NCBI GenBank assembly: GCA_950295325.1
Contig: OX485803.1
Span: forward strand, 69,083,554 to 69,147,553
Origin: Polytrichum commune
Taxonomy: Eukaryota > Streptophyta > Polytrichopsida > Polytrichales > Polytrichaceae
Direction: 5' to 3'
DNA length: 64,000 nt
In this document: piece after piece, positions 1 through 13,500 of the stretch
Numbering within the stretch: position 1 is the stretch's first letter
How the letters are laid out: every line of letters begins with the position of its first letter
Made by a program: the position numbers and the translations under genes
Notes under the pieces: generated by a model
Told to the model about the DNA's origin: nothing
What the model saw: only the letters and a program-made list of their open reading frames with translations
Databases searched by the model: none

Positions 1-1458
1 ATGACCTGATATCCTCATAAATTGAGGAACAATGAAGCACTCCTATAGTGATGAAACCGTACAAAGCTTGATTGATCTGTAATTAGAATGTAAACCAAGA
101 ACAAGGAGTCCGAGGCAGATCTTCATCTTCCACTGAACCAAGCTGTTTCTCTTAATCACAAACTTGACAGTCAAGCATAACCTTGTTTGGTCGATGTTGC
201 TGCAAATTTGACTTGGCTTCCACTTTCATACGTTTCAATTACATTGCCACCAAGTGATGGCTCCTCACCCTCCCCTTTCCAGTCCTTTAGGGGTGTGAAA
301 GAACATCAAAAAAATTGTACTGAACAAACTAAAATATAAAGTATGGAAATACCCGACACGTACATAGAAGTTTCGATTCTGTAAGTGAGTGAAACCTAAC
401 TTAGTTCGAAGTTTCTCATCAAAAAAACAAAGATTTCTGCAACCAACCAGTCAACTGGGCTTGACTTAAAAGGTGTATTCTTCGAACAGAAAGCAGGTAC
501 TGTTCTCCAAACTTGGTATCATCAGTCCGGGATTGAGCAAGCTTTTCAAAAAGGTCATGCAGGCTGATAAAGCTGTCTGCAGGAATTCATGTGCAGGAAG
601 AGTTGGACTGTATCACATTTCTGTGATAGGTACCACATATAAAAAATTATAATCAGGTTTTTGCATTTCTAAATATCACACACGGGAAGATCACTTAGTG
701 CATTTTAAAAATGACGTGCGGCATAATATAGAGAGGATTAAAATCATTTGAAATAAAAATTATAAAGGAATTCCAAATAATGAAGGGGCCATTAAATGTA
801 GACAATCCCATTATAAGTAAGTTAGATGAACATAAAACGTGGGCCATTATTTTTTTGTAAAATTAATATAGGGGTTGAAGATAAGGATCCTAGAAGGTAT
901 GTTTAGTATGGTATGTAAATGGGTTTAGGACTCACGGGGATGGATGATAATTGGGATTTCTGTTTGTCAAAAAATGGATGAAATTGGGGTCGTCTTCCCC
1001 ACGCTTTTATTACTTAAAAGGAATATAGAGTACAAAAAATTGCAGTGACTTGGACAATATAAGTAATGGAAGGATGCAAACAAATGGGCCATTTTTGAAA
1101 TTTAAGTAATTATAGGGAGGCTTTAATTCAGCCCTTGAAGGTAAATAGCCCCAAAACAAAAAAAACCCCAGCCGCACGTGGTGCACAAAAATGCCTTAGA
1201 GTGATCTACCCGTGATACCACAGTATGCTACCATGCAAGAATCCAGAGAGAATTACCCTAGTATCAATATGGTATAGGTCAACTTGGTATTAGGATCGTA
1301 TTGAGGCAAATATTAGCTACGTTGATTTTGTGCAGTCAGATTGACCTCGTGAAAAGGTGAACTCTCTACATATCTCGGGTCAAACCACAGTCAAAAATAT
1401 TTTTGCATATTTTGTTACTACGGTACTAAATAATGTGGAATACTAAATAATGCTACTA
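1..1458. other. Gene-free AT-rich DNA
   Basis: No open frame with protein-like character and no long inverted or tandem repeat was recognised. The sequence resembles the repeat-derived background of the rest of the window. Confidence 0.5.
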
Positions 1459-2269
1459 GGGGCATTCACTGTTGGGGTACTACTTTTGGGTGTCTAATGG
1501 TTAAAGGACTAAATTGGACAACTTTACATAGTTGGTGTGCTTAGATTTGTATTTTGGAGCATATTTTGGATCATGCCTACATTTAATATTCCATATTGAG
1601 TACACCGACAAAGTTAATTTGCAAGGAATAGGGTTATCTAAGATATCATTTTGATTCCTTAACGGACATCCATGGGTGTTGTCAAAATTGTTGACCTTAG
1701 GATCAAGGAATGAAAAGGACAACAAAAATTAATTGAAATGATCCCGATTTTTTCCCTCACAATTATTGTTCAATTGTGTACCAATAGAATTAAAAATGTA
1801 TTGCATACCAATTGTATAGCTTTACATATGACACCAAACATGGCCAACAATACACAATAACATGGCTACATGAAAAAGGAACGTTTATATAGTATTAGAA
1901 TTGGACATAAAAAATATATGTATGGACACATGACACTTACACCAAGGTACTAGGATGGAAAACATGAAATAATTCACCTCCGATGTACACTTCAATAATG
2001 AAATTGCTATTGATGTGGCCCAAACAAGTCATATGACCTCTTTACAAGTCCTATGACCTATCTACTCATTTCATAAAGGATTAATCTATTATTGGTGATT
2101 CTTTAATATTAAATAATATATTTCTTGATAAGTTTTATGACCTATCTACTTATTTAATTTAAAATTTATTGATCAAATAATAGTAAATCATAATAAATGC
2201 CCAGATCCAATGCAACATAGTCCTTAATTCCTTTGTCCCAAAAGTAGTACCCCAATCGTGAATGGCCCC
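1459..2269. mobile_element. 811-bp inverted-repeat element flanked by TACTA
   Basis: The left end GGGGCATTCACTGTTGGGG continues as TACTACTTTTGGG; the right end read inverted is GGGGCCATTCACGATTGGGG followed by the same TACTACTTTTGGG. The terminal repeats are about 35 bp long with a few differences. TACTA stands immediately outside both ends (1454-1458 and 2270-2274) and may be or contain the target duplication. No transposase is seen inside. Confidence 0.75.
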
Positions 2270-2564
2270 TACTATAGTATTCAAAATAATAGTGTGGAAT
2301 GTCGGTAAATTAGCGTACGTCAACTTAATTGCACATATCAATGTAAGATATACAAAGTACTTATACCCACCAAGTGTCAATATTTGACTAGTATAAGATT
2401 ATAATACCAGTTGGGTAATTCTTTTGAAATTGTGTATTGATGTCATGCATTTGTCTATATATCAGTCAGACATTGGAAAGAACCAATAGGGATTCGTGAA
2501 CCATTTGAACAATGCCACACAACATCCACCTTGTAAAGGATCAACCAATGTGGTGCCAACATAT

Positions 2565-2790
2565 ACCATGGGCTAATCGTTGGCAGAGGAGGACTCCCTC
2601 TTGATAAGGAAAGTGTATCTCTTTCCAAATTTTATTGTTACCAATAAGGATTTTTTTTTCCCACTCATAGTACACATAGTGAATGTATTGTACTGTAGTT
2701 TCACCCGTGCATACAAGAAAAAAACTCTTATCAAAATGGAAACTCTCCCATTGGTGGGAGCCACGCGTTGGTCCTAGTGTGGGCATGATA
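2565..2790. mobile_element. MITE-like inverted-repeat element with CATG/GGGC-type ends
   Basis: The left arm (CCATGGGCTAATCGTTGGC.. CTTGATAAG) pairs imperfectly with the right arm (..CTTATCAA.. GCGTTGGTCCTAGTGTGGGCATG). Related arms occur at about 7385-7460 and 7985-8065 (CTTGATAAG.. and CATCAAG..CCAACGATTGGCCCGTGTGTGGGCATGG), showing that this is a dispersed family. Several short overlapping frames here are only products of the hairpin structure. Confidence 0.6.
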
Positions 2791-2995
2791 ATAGGTACTA
2801 CAACCTCATCTTCCCGAAAGGAATTTTACTATATTTTTCCCTATGTTGATGATTCAGACACTCATCATACGTTCCCTTTTCCAAAGCCCAAAAAAAAAAT
2901 CCCATCATTGCACATCGAGTGGACTTCCTTCCTAACATAGATTCACACTCAACTCCAGCTCCCTTATTCTTTTTGTGGACAATACAAACATACAC

Positions 2996-3405
2996 CGCTT
3001 ATGGTATTTAGTGTCACGTACACTATTTGCGAAGTACCTAAACTAGATTCCTCAAGGTCTCAAAGTGTCATGCCTGTCAATTGCACAAACGAGTCCATAT
3101 GCCAACATAAGTAACTTCTTCAAGTGAAAAATATCTTCATTATGACATTTGGAGTATTGCATTGGGACATGTTAGATGACAGTCTTGCATTTTAGTATGC
3201 AAGGGGAAGATATTTTTGAGCTTACTAACGGCAAGTGTCATGCATTTACATGTTAATATGCAAAGGGAAGATGTTCTTGAGCATACTAATGGCAAGTGTC
3301 ATTTGCATACACTTTAGTCAAGTTGTAGACATTGTGGAACATAGACATTGGGTTTCAAGTGCACTTACTAATATCTTAGCATGAGTATATTCAATAGTGC
3401 ACTCG
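2996..3405 (+). mobile_element. Truncated copy of the 0.5-kb palindrome-ended MITE family
   Basis: The segment starts GGTATTTAGTGTCACGTACACTATTTGC and runs parallel to the fuller copy at 22886-23406, sharing GCATTTTAGTATGCAAG, GAGCATACTAATG.CAAGTGT and CTTAGCATGAGTAT-type blocks. About the last 110 bp of the full element, including its right terminus, is missing. A double internal motif (GAGCATACTAATGGC, about 75 bp apart) is kept in all copies. Confidence 0.7.
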
Positions 3406-4194
3406 AAACCTTGGGTTTGATCTTGCTTTGAGAAAACTTTATGTTAAGAGCTCAATAGCTTGTTGTGTAAGCTTTTCTAAGCCTACTTTGAAAGTTAGGT
3501 GGAACTTTTGGGACCTCCTCTTTTCACCTCTCAAACGTTGAGAGAATTTTAAAGGCTAAAATAGGGTAAGCACATGGGGCCCATTGTCTAAAATTGTGGA
3601 TCGACCTATGGAAGGCTAGCTTGGCCCACCCGTTCTAGTAGAACAAGCTAAAAAACCAGCTTCTAATAGCTTGACAACACTCTATGTGTATGGTAATTTA
3701 AGCATTAAGAGAACTTGGGTGACTTTGTGTTAATTCTCATAAACTCAAGGTTTGGGACTCAATCCATGGTTTTATCAGCTTTACTTTACAACTAACTCTA
3801 CAAGTTTTCCCAATTAGTGAGGGAGGGCTAATAATCCGTGTGCGAAATTACTAAAGGCAACACTAATTTCTTTACGCTATGAAATTAGTGCCACTGAAAG
3901 ATATAAGAAGCATTGTTCATCCCGGCACTATTCAATTAAAATAATACACAAGACTATCCACAAATGTACCAGTAGTATACATCTTGGCACTATTCACTTT
4001 TGCATATACTTTTTTATTCACTCTACAAACACCTTAGAGCTCCGCATTAATTTTCTTGAAATGTATGATAAATGAACATGTATTCATAAATTTAGTATTA
4101 GTCGGTAAAAAGTTTAGCCCTTAGTAATTTTGAGATTTGACAAAATAGTGTGTGTTTCAAGAATTAATACCACACGCACCAACTGGGATAATCA
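3406..4194. other. Gene-free stretch with a dispersed repeat
   Basis: No gene was seen. The part at about 3830-4180 (CACTAATTTCTTTACGC.ATGAA, TTTTGAGATTTGACAAAATA) has a diverged copy at about 22050-22245 in the same orientation. Confidence 0.5.
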
Positions 4195-4414
4195 ATGTAC
4201 CTTATCAATGAGTAAATTTGAAGTATTATTAAAAACATTCAAGTAAGAAATGGACTTTTTGGAAGTCCATAATAAGTTACTTAATATCACAACATTTGTA
4301 GGTTTATCAAAAATCTATGTGCATCATTGTCCATATGGACACGAGATGTGCTTCAATCATGCAACTAAAGTACATACATTAAAAACCAACATTTGACCTA
4401 AACCCAACCCTATG

Positions 4415-4446
<32 letters not shown>

Positions 4447-4683
4447 CACCTAAGCAATGGGTAGTACCTGATCAGTGAGTATGTATGAAATAATTTTAAA
4501 ATATTCAAGTAAAAAAATGGACTTATTGGAAGTCCAAATCAAGTTAGTTATGATGGCATTGTGGGTAAATCAACATTCTATGTGCATCATTTGTCATATG
4601 GGCAGGTGATGTGCTTCAAGCATGCAACTAAAGTACGTACACCTAAACCAACATTGGACCTAAACCCAACACTATGTACTATG
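4195..4683. repeat. 266-bp tandem duplication separated by an AAT microsatellite
   Basis: Blocks such as ATTCAAGTAA..AAATGGACTT, CTATGTGCATCAT, GATGTGCTTCAA.CATGCAACTAAAGTAC and GACCTAAACCCAAC appear in the same order at offset 266 bp. An (AAT)n run of about 10 units (4415-4445) lies between the copies. Divergence is moderate. Confidence 0.85.
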
Positions 4684-6431
4684 ATATAATTTATTGGGCT
4701 TCAAATGTATGAGATTGGTACATAATGTTGGTTTTGGGTATACATACCTTAGGTTTGTACATGCAGTTGTTTTAAACAAGATAAAAGAGACCTTCAACGT
4801 TTCAATAGTGACATGCATGTCCATTCACCAACTCTTGTCCCGCATGGAATTGAGAAGGCGACTCATTCATCAATTGTATCCATGGCTCCAAATACACATT
4901 ATCATGGATTTCCATACCTACTATTCAACTTTTTAAAGAAAAAGTTGAGCATGCAAAAACATGTATTATCACTTAGTTCTATATTCTCCAAAAACAATCC
5001 CTACCTAATTTGAATATCAATTGATGAATATTAGCAAAGACTCTTGTTATGGAATGTCACCTATACCATGTTTGTGTACCAACACATGTATACACTTGCA
5101 TTCAAACTTATGTGCATGAATACATGTTTGAGTACACAATATGAGTATCCAAGCAAAAGAAACGAAACGAAAATAAACTTATCATATGTGTTTTGACTTA
5201 TATGTACATGTGTGAAAGGTAAGGGTGAGTGAGTCACGTATTCCCACCATCAACAGTGATAGGACACTCAAAAGTCCAAACTATTGGTGACCAAAAATGT
5301 CAACAATAATTGAGCTTATATTTTCTACCACACCACACTCGTAGATCACCCCATGTTTGTCTTAGAGTGTAGGTAGTTGGACCAAGGAAAGGAGTGGTCA
5401 CTAAATTCCACTGAGCGACCGAAACGTGCTATGAAAATTTTCTCCTTCCGAACTTACATCGAATGTGTTCCCCTTGTGTTGTTCACATCTTGCTCAATCC
5501 TTATTCAATGTAAATCGAGCTCGATCTTTTGGCTAAACTTGATTTTCTCCCGTGATTCATGTTAAATATATCTAGTGTTGCATTTTTTAATTCTAGAGGT
5601 CAGAGGCGGCATTATGAAATACATTCTAAAATGTTTCAAAACATTTTGAATGCTTTTTAATCATTGAAAATCATCGAAGACATCAATCCGTGAGGTCCTT
5701 GGTAAATCATTGTTGAAAACATTCCCCTCTTTCAAGATCAATTTTTTGAGCTTTTCTTTGTCCAAGTATCGATTCAAGGTTGCGCATGGATTGTCCCCCG
5801 ATGCAAAATCCGTATTCTGGTATTCGTCAGTTCGTGTGGTAGGGCTTAGGGCTCAGGCACTGCCATTGAGTTTGAATATACTAATGTTATATGGTAATAT
5901 GGAATAATTGGCAGAGTTGCATGTGTCTATATTTGCCCTATTGGCCAAGACCGACTGTAGTAGTGAATTTATAATTTTAAAAAACATTAAAAAATGCCTC
6001 AAACTTTGCCGAGTATTTCAAAATGCATATTTTTAAATAAATTAAGAATAGATGCACCCCTATATATATATATATATATATATATCCCATGAAGTTACAA
6101 CTTCAGACTCAAACTTTGCCTATTGTAACCAAGGGCTGAGTCCTTGAAATACATAGTACTTGAGTTCAAATTTGAAATGTGTACACTGATGATCCCAATT
6201 AGTGTGTGGTATTGTTCCTAAGTAAGACATTATTACGTGGTGGAATAACGCCTTACCCAATATTTCAATTTGTACTAATGAAAGCTCAATAGGTTGTTTG
6301 GACATTATAGAACATAGATGACTTTGCTTGGCAAAATATTACAGTCTCGTTGAACAATTATAGTAGTAGTACGTAACTCTGCATAATAACACACACTAAT
6401 TGGGACAATCAATGTAGTTGCTATTGAGATT
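4684..6431. other. Gene-free AT-rich stretch
   Basis: No gene was supported. The stretch contains a TA dinucleotide run at 6061-6085. Short open frames here lack any recognisable motif or splice context. Confidence 0.45.
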
Positions 6432-6514
6432 GGGCGAACCAACTCATACACTCCTTCCTTGTTGAATGCCTAGACCTTTGCCTCCAAAGAACCAATGTAT
6501 GGGTTGGTTCGCCC
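6432..6514. mobile_element. 83-bp hairpin MITE, copy 1
   Basis: Ends are GGGCGAACCAACTCATACA and, inverted, GGGCGAACCAACCCATACA, with a spacer of about 45 bp. An equally long copy is at 31308-31390. The whole element can fold into one hairpin. Confidence 0.8.
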
Positions 6515-7066
6515 CAGCCTTGCTATTGGGAACTTGTTTCCAACATAGGGAACCAATAGGTTGTAACACAGGGCGCTAGGTACTAATTGAGGGGGAAGCA
6601 TCTATCCACGCCCTTGGTCACCAATGATGATGGTTGCAAAGGATTGCCAACTTGGAAAGTGGACAAGCAATGATACCCCGACCAACCTTGTTCATGTTTC
6701 CATATTTGTAAAGTTGACATGCCGGTCACCATTAGAATGAAGGAGCATTTATATGATATCCACATTATGAATGAAAACACTTATATCCATCTTGCGGTAC
6801 TATCTTTTAATATTCCTTGTTCATGAATAAACTTTTTCTTATCCACTAAGTTCAATTTGGACCTTGACTTGCACCATATTATTATTATTATTATTATTTG
6901 CAAGGATGGTGTGCCTAATTCAGTTATTTATCTTCATTGGACACTTATATTTGAGTGTTATGTGGTTAGGTGAGACTCCAAGAATGGATACCAAAAAGAC
7001 GCGTGTTTAAAGAGATTGTAGTACATGCTCAAATTATGATAACCGTTCGAGGCCTAATAGTAAACA

Positions 7067-7084
7067 TAGTGGGGGGGGGGGGGG
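7067..7084. repeat. Poly-G run
   Basis: A homopolymer run of about 14 G. Similar G runs occur at about 20908-20921 and 50524-50536. All three fall in gene-free DNA. Confidence 0.9.
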
Positions 7085-7384
7085 AGGGACTTGTATGACC
7101 ATTAAATAAGGACATGTATCTTCTCTTTAATAATGAATAAGATATTCATATGAACTCTGAGAATTTTGAGGAAAGTGGCTATGGTCTCAATTTGGATTTG
7201 CTAACCATCTCGTACTATCTCGTCACATGTTTTGTAGATTCCTAGGAAAAGTGGGCTAGTCAGAAGAAGAAGAAAAAAACACCCATTTAGAAGCCATCTA
7301 CCTTACATGCTTCCATTTTTAGCTAGTTGTGTCAAAAATGACTTTTGTAAAATAAGCTCATTCATCACAAGATGCTCATTGCTT

Positions 7385-8065
7385 ATACCATGTCCACATA
7401 AGGACTAGCAACTGACCCACAAACCAATGGGAGGGTTTCCATCTTGATAAGAGTTATTCTCTTGTATGCAAAAGAGCAAGCCCAATCGTTCTTGAATTTG
7501 CATTTGCATCCCGGAGTGAAAAGTGGCCTCCGTCCAAGATGCAGATGCAGACCCAAGCAAAACTGCCACTCATCTTGTTCATCTGGAACTAGTAATTTTC
7601 TTGAAGTCTCAAACCTCAACCGATTGTTTCTCAAACACATCCGGTTCATGCATATTTGCCTATCATACACTAGGAAGGTGAACTATCGACTCATTTCTTT
7701 TTGAAAGCTACAATAATATTACTTGTCCTTAGTGATAGAAGGCTCCTTGCATATCTCGACATTATGCAAGGAGTTCAACAATTCTTATATTAAATCTCAT
7801 CCAATTTGAAATTATACATCGGTGAGTGGGCCACTTCCCTGCATCCGCATATGCATTGCGGATGTAAAAGTGCATATGCAAATGCAAGGTGAGTGGCCTT
7901 GCCTTAACAAAACTGTAGTACATTATATTCAATGAGGATACTGTGAGTAAGACAAAACAAATCCGTACTGGTAACAGTAAAATTTGGAAGAGAAGCACCT
8001 CCTCATCAAGATGGAATCCTTGTACTACCTAGGACCAACGATTGGCCCGTGTGTGGGCATGGCAT
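7385..8065. mobile_element. Longer relative of the CATG-ended inverted-repeat element
   Basis: The ends resemble those of the element at 2565 (left ACCATGTCCACATAAGGACTAGC.. TTCCATCTTGATAAGAG; right, inverted, CCATGCCCACACACGGGCC.. TTCCATCTTGATGAGGAG). The interior is about 450 bp longer and contains a second inverted pair built on GCATTTGCAT / ATGCAAATGC. No transposase was found. Confidence 0.5.
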
Positions 8066-8069
8066 TGCA

Positions 8070-10523
8070 TTAGAGACTTGAGAGGCACGGACTGGCTTAA
8101 CCACAAGCTTGTAAAAGTTAGAATTTACGTTTTTGGACGGACCCGGTTCATTATAACCTAGGACGATTGTTCATGGCGACCAACCCGAGCTTTCTTCTTC
8201 TTCTTCTTCTTCTTCTTCTTCTCCCCACATGTCCTCCTATCCTAGTTGTTGGGAAACCACCAGCCTTTTCTCAAAAGCTTTTGAGTCAGTCAATATCGCA
8301 CGAAAAGAAATACCACACCCTCTCGAAAGCTTTTATTACACTAATAAGCGCAGTGGGCGTGGTGGTGGGGCTCACCGCGCCCATCCCCTTTCCAGGATCC
8401 AGCGGCGCGGCTTCCTCGCGCGGTGTCGCTGCCTATCGACCTCCCGCAGCGTTCAAGCTTGGCAGCAGCGATTTAATTGCATCCAGAAAGAAAAATGCAC
8501 ACACGTAATCCAAAACACGGAAAAATGAAAACCAACGCTGCTCCCTTGCCGCATGCGCTGGACAAAATTTACAATTCGCGCTTGGGTTGACTCATCGCAC
8601 CATGCGTCGTCCCGGCAGAGTCCAAAAGGGTGGAGGGGAACTTCGTGCCAGAAAAAAGGTTCGTGAATCGTTCAGTTTTTTGGGCGGAATTGTTGAGGCA
8701 TGCGGTTGAGAGAGTTTTGCGACTGCAGGGAGGAATGGGTGTGGGTGTGGTGTGGATCGGGGCTTCGAAATTCATGCAGCGTAGCAGCAGCAGGGGTGTC
8801 GGTTTTGGTGTCAGGTGAGAACTGGTGGAGGATGATGATGATGATGGTGTGATGGATTGCAGGGTGTAGGTTGGCGCGCAGGCGAAAGTGCGGTTGCCAC
8901 TGACAAAAGAATTGGGCAAAAATATGGGGGTTCGCATATGCTGTCCCTGGGTTATGATTCCCACGTGAATTCACTGAGAACCAATGAGTGTGATCCTGTT
9001 TCTAAAGGTGACCGTCACGGCAGTCTGCTCTCATTGTTTGACATCGGCCACTGGTTGTTGTAATTTGGACTTCCTTCACCGATTTTGTGATGTGGGATTT
9101 AAATTTCATCTGTTTGGCACGAGTGAGTCACAGTAGAGTCATCCTTTTTGAGAGATGAATTTGAGAATTTGTTCTTTTTTTCTAATGTGCGGCGTACTCA
9201 AAAGTTGTGTCGCTCTTGCGGATTTGAATTCGGTGTTGATGTTGTGATACAAAGTTCCTGAGCGGCTGCCTGCTCCAATGTCGACGGGTAGGTTCCCCCC
9301 TTCTTGAATCACGAGTTTGTACAACGTTGGTGATATTGACTTCTGGGTTTATCTTGGGTTTTGTTGCCTAGCCTCTCGGAAGAAATTAGCAGCAGTTTTT
9401 ATAGAGAATAACTGTTTTTGGACGCTCACAAGCTAAGGGAGCGCTTAGGGATAACCACATACTTCTCGCTTTTTGAAAAAGAATCTCTTCTCTCTTCTTG
9501 ATTCCTAGGAAATTCAAAATCAGGGTATGAAACCCACATGACAGATTTGCGTCCTTCTTTCAATTCATAGTGGTCACCTGTCAATTTTCCTTGGCGCGCT
9601 AGATGAATTCGGAGTATTTTCGAATCTCAGGGTTTATTTGCCTCCCTGTTGTTGATAGATAGGACCTCAATTCGCAACATCATGTCCGTCATAGATGGGT
9701 TTCTTGGTTTAAGTTGTGAGTTCTCCCTGCCTGCCTTCAATTCTGACATTCAAGTCCTTCTGCGTCAGAAGAAGCGGTACGAGATTGTAGTCCTAGGATC
9801 GAAATCAAGATACTTAGCGGACGGAAAGTCAGATTTCTTCATTTTGTTGAAATTAAGAATGACAATCGTTTATCATTCTTGCTCCAAATCGACTCCACAG
9901 CTCTTCCGAGAATTTTAGAGTTCGCCAACGACCGTTACAGGAATTCTTCTGGTTTTGATTTGCATCAGGGCAGCTGGTTCGAGGTAGTCATTGAGATTCA
10001 GGGAAGTTTTTGAGAACTAATACTTGCTAATTCTTACTGGAATTTGACAGGCAGCTGGCCACATCGTGAGGAGGACCTATTAGTCTAGCTTTGCTTCAGA
10101 ATTCACTCTGCAAATTTATGCGACTCAGTTTAGGCTCAAAATTGTTGAGAACGACATTGGATTCTAGGGAATGAATTCAGTTCTCCATGCTCCGTAACTG
10201 TGAAGCGTGAAGGATATCTTGAGGCTTCTATTTGAGGATTTTGGTCGCCGTGCTTTTGGTGACATCTGAAATTCACATGAGGCATGAACAAAGAGCATTT
10301 GTTCGGTGGCTGCATCATTTTTCTGTGCAAGACTTCTGGTTCATAACAAGGATTCCAATCGACCGACTCTATTGCAATTATTTGTTTCTGCAACGACGGA
10401 GACTCTTGCAGCCTTCAGTTGTGATTTCGTCCAACATGTGGGGCTGGAGTCGACTTGAACACATATGACTCTGCATTTAGACTCGGTGCAGTTGCAGAAA
10501 CGCATCAAGATCATTCGAACCAT
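8070..10523 (+). promoter_or_regulatory. Probable promoter and 5' leader region of the first fucosyltransferase
   Basis: A locally GC-richer block (about 8340-9010, with GCGC and CGCG clusters) breaks the AT-rich background about 1.5-2 kb before the ATG, as often seen around plant transcription starts. It contains a CTT microsatellite (8194-8222) and a GAT run near 8831. No coding exon was convincingly identified, and the transcription start and any leader introns cannot be placed by eye. Confidence 0.35.
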
Positions 10524-13500
10524 ATGACATTCGTACGAATGCAGAAGGCCAAACTGAAGCTGAAGTGTTACCAGGGGAACATGTTGACCCGGACGATAGT
10601 CTGCCTCATGACGGTCGCGATGTGCATTCTAGGGTTAAGGCTTCTTCTAGCGGTTCCCAGGCCCAGGCACATTCAACCTGAAGAAGAGCGGTATGACCGA
10701 CCTGCCCCAGATGTCCAATACCTCGACCACCCGATGCCGCTCAAGAATGAGATGCCCTCCAACACCGCAGAACTCATCCAAAAGCTTCAGTCTGCAACAA
10801 AGAGAGCCGCTCGCCACAATGCAGGTGCTGCAGCATTTACTTCGTCAATGAAATCCAGGTGGCATGCGAAGTACCCGTGCCGCAGCAGACACGAGATCCA
10901 TGCCTTATATGCACTTCGGAAGATCACCAAGGATGTTCCCATGAACCCTAAGTGGAAGTTGGTCTTTGGAGCCTACGAAACGCTCCACCGCACCTGTGTG
11001 CTCCAAATGGGGAACGTCACCGAGTTTTTCCTCGCCAGGAAACACATCGATGGTTGCAAGTTCGTCATTGCTGGAGTGCATCCCGGTGCAGGCCTCGGCA
11101 ACAAAGTGTTGTCCATTTCTTCGGCATTGTTGTATTCCGTGTTGACGCAGCGAGTCCTTCTTGTGCCGCATGCTACCTCCGTTCCTGGTGTTTTCTGTGA
11201 GCCTTTTGAAGGCTCAACTTGGGAAGTCGACCCTCATCAGGTACTTCCTTCACATTACACCAAAGCTCATCACTCAAACTCTGCAACCTCTTCTTGCATC
11301 CAACCAAACTCCACTAGGTATCTAGATTGTCAACCTTGAATGATCTAAATTCCACCACACTAGTTTGGGCCCTTCCGTCCCAGTCCATTGTCTAGACAGT
11401 CCTCTCAACATGCCGACGTTGATGATCAATTGTTTTGGAACTTTGGAACAACGACTGCAAAGGTTTGGCAAATCGATTTTGTTGATGCTTTGGTCTTCGA
11501 GTGAATATGAGGAGGCACATTGTCACCCTGTAATTCATAACTATGTCATGGTCTCATCACTATGTGGTAATGATAACATGCACCAAAGACCTACTTTTGT
11601 CAGTACTACATCTTAGAGGGTTGGGGTGCTGATTACAACCTATGGCATGGCTCCTTTGCATCCATTATCTAGTTTATAATGTCCCTAATTAGATAAATAC
11701 TTCACATTTGCCATAGCTTACTTGACTACGCAATCTTTTGCATCTAACCAAACTCTACGAGGTTTCTAGATTGTCAACCTAGATTGTACTAGATAATTCA
11801 ACAAAGAGGAATAGGATTTTCAGTGAGACAAATTGGTCTGAGATCAACCCTCATCAAGTACTTCACATTCAACACACTTGATTGTGTTCTATCTAGACTG
11901 ACAACTTGAATGAACTAGATTGTATCACAAAACATCATTAAGGGGCCATCATGAAATTGTGAGGGCCTTTGAAAGATATTTAAAGGTTGAAGCATGGATG
12001 CTTGAAATTGAATTTTTTGTGGTCATGGGCCTTCAAGTGTAGTTTAAGGACATATGTGATGAGGATTCTCAACCAAATGTTATTGCAATACCATCTTGAA
12101 GTTCATGTGGGCTCATCCACACAAGAAGTTATTATAAATCAAAGGTTGTGAGTTTTCGAAGTGTTATGGCCTCTTGAATTTGTGTTGTTTCCATCTCTTT
12201 GAGGCGGGCTTGACACAAAATCCAAGAGACCATGAAACATTATCCATCACATGTCATGTAGGACTCTACATAGATTTTTCATTTATTCAAACTTCTTTGG
12301 TTTCTTAGGTCTTCAAGCTCTAACGTAAAGGGAAGGGGGATGTCCTTGGCATTTTTCACTAATGAGAGATTATAGATTTCAATGGTCACTCAACCTCCTA
12401 CGTAAAGCTTCTTATCTTTATACGTTTGTCTTGGATTCAAAAACTATGGCAAAGAATAACCATCAAATTTCTACCTTAATCTATTTCCAAACGAGGGTGG
12501 GTGGATATAGGAATGATACAACTCATCAACTTAGAGCTCATCAAACACCTAGTCTATGTACATAGAAAGAGAACATTGAATTCTAGTTGAGTATTGTTCA
12601 GCAAATATCTCAACAACAAGGACTAGTAGTTTCTATGTGGATATATATTGGTTTTTTTTCATACACTAAGTAGAAAGAGAGATGAGAATTAGGTACCTGG
12701 CAGGTCATGGATTAAAAAATTCATTAAGTGTCCAAGGATGTATACGTATCACGGAATTTTGCAAAGTTGTATGTTCAAATATAAAGTGGTTGTCAATATT
12801 GGTATTGAAGGTTGTGATACTAACCAAGGTCGTAGATCCTATACCTACTCTTACTAACAATTTGCCATAGACTTTGCTATCTTTTGCACCCAACCAAATT
12901 ATACTAGATTGTCAATCTTGAATGACCCAAATTATACCATGAGTGATAACAAATAACTCGACAATGAGGTCGGTGGTTTCTTTTAAAAAATAATGGTCAT
13001 TTCAATATGGTTGCACTAGTATTGTGTGGGTATTTTTTTCTTCTTTTGTATGCCAGTGGATGTATAATGTGACTTACCATGGCCAACTCTATAGTGTGGT
13101 TCACAGTAAACGTGACAATATACACATGATAATGATATGCAACCCTAGTTAAGCCCTAGTTACATTTGTCATGTCCTAGTGATATACTCACCTCTTTCCC
13201 CTAGGGCAAGATTTGGATTTGCTAACCATCCTGCACTAATTGTGCGTTCTATATCTTAGAAGAAGTAAGTGCAGAGCTAAAAGTGTCCATTTAAGGTATG
13301 CTTACCTTATGTGCAAATATCAAGTGGTTATCAATATTGGTATTGAAGGATGTGATACCAGCTGAGGTCATCCACATACTAATTGATACGGGGGGTTAAC
13401 CTAGATACCACATGACATTGGATTGCACCCAAAAGAATCCAAGCAATGTAAGGTCCCATGTTAGCACATGAAGCATCTATTGAGTGAGTCCCGTTCTCTC

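Noticed and set aside
8167-8508. Small protein with a leucine-run signal-like start
   Set aside because: The leucines come from a CTT microsatellite and the rest shows no motif; more likely leader or promoter DNA.
10455-10523. N-terminal extension of the first fucosyltransferase
   Set aside because: The frame is open but begins at a TTG and has no ATG before 10524.
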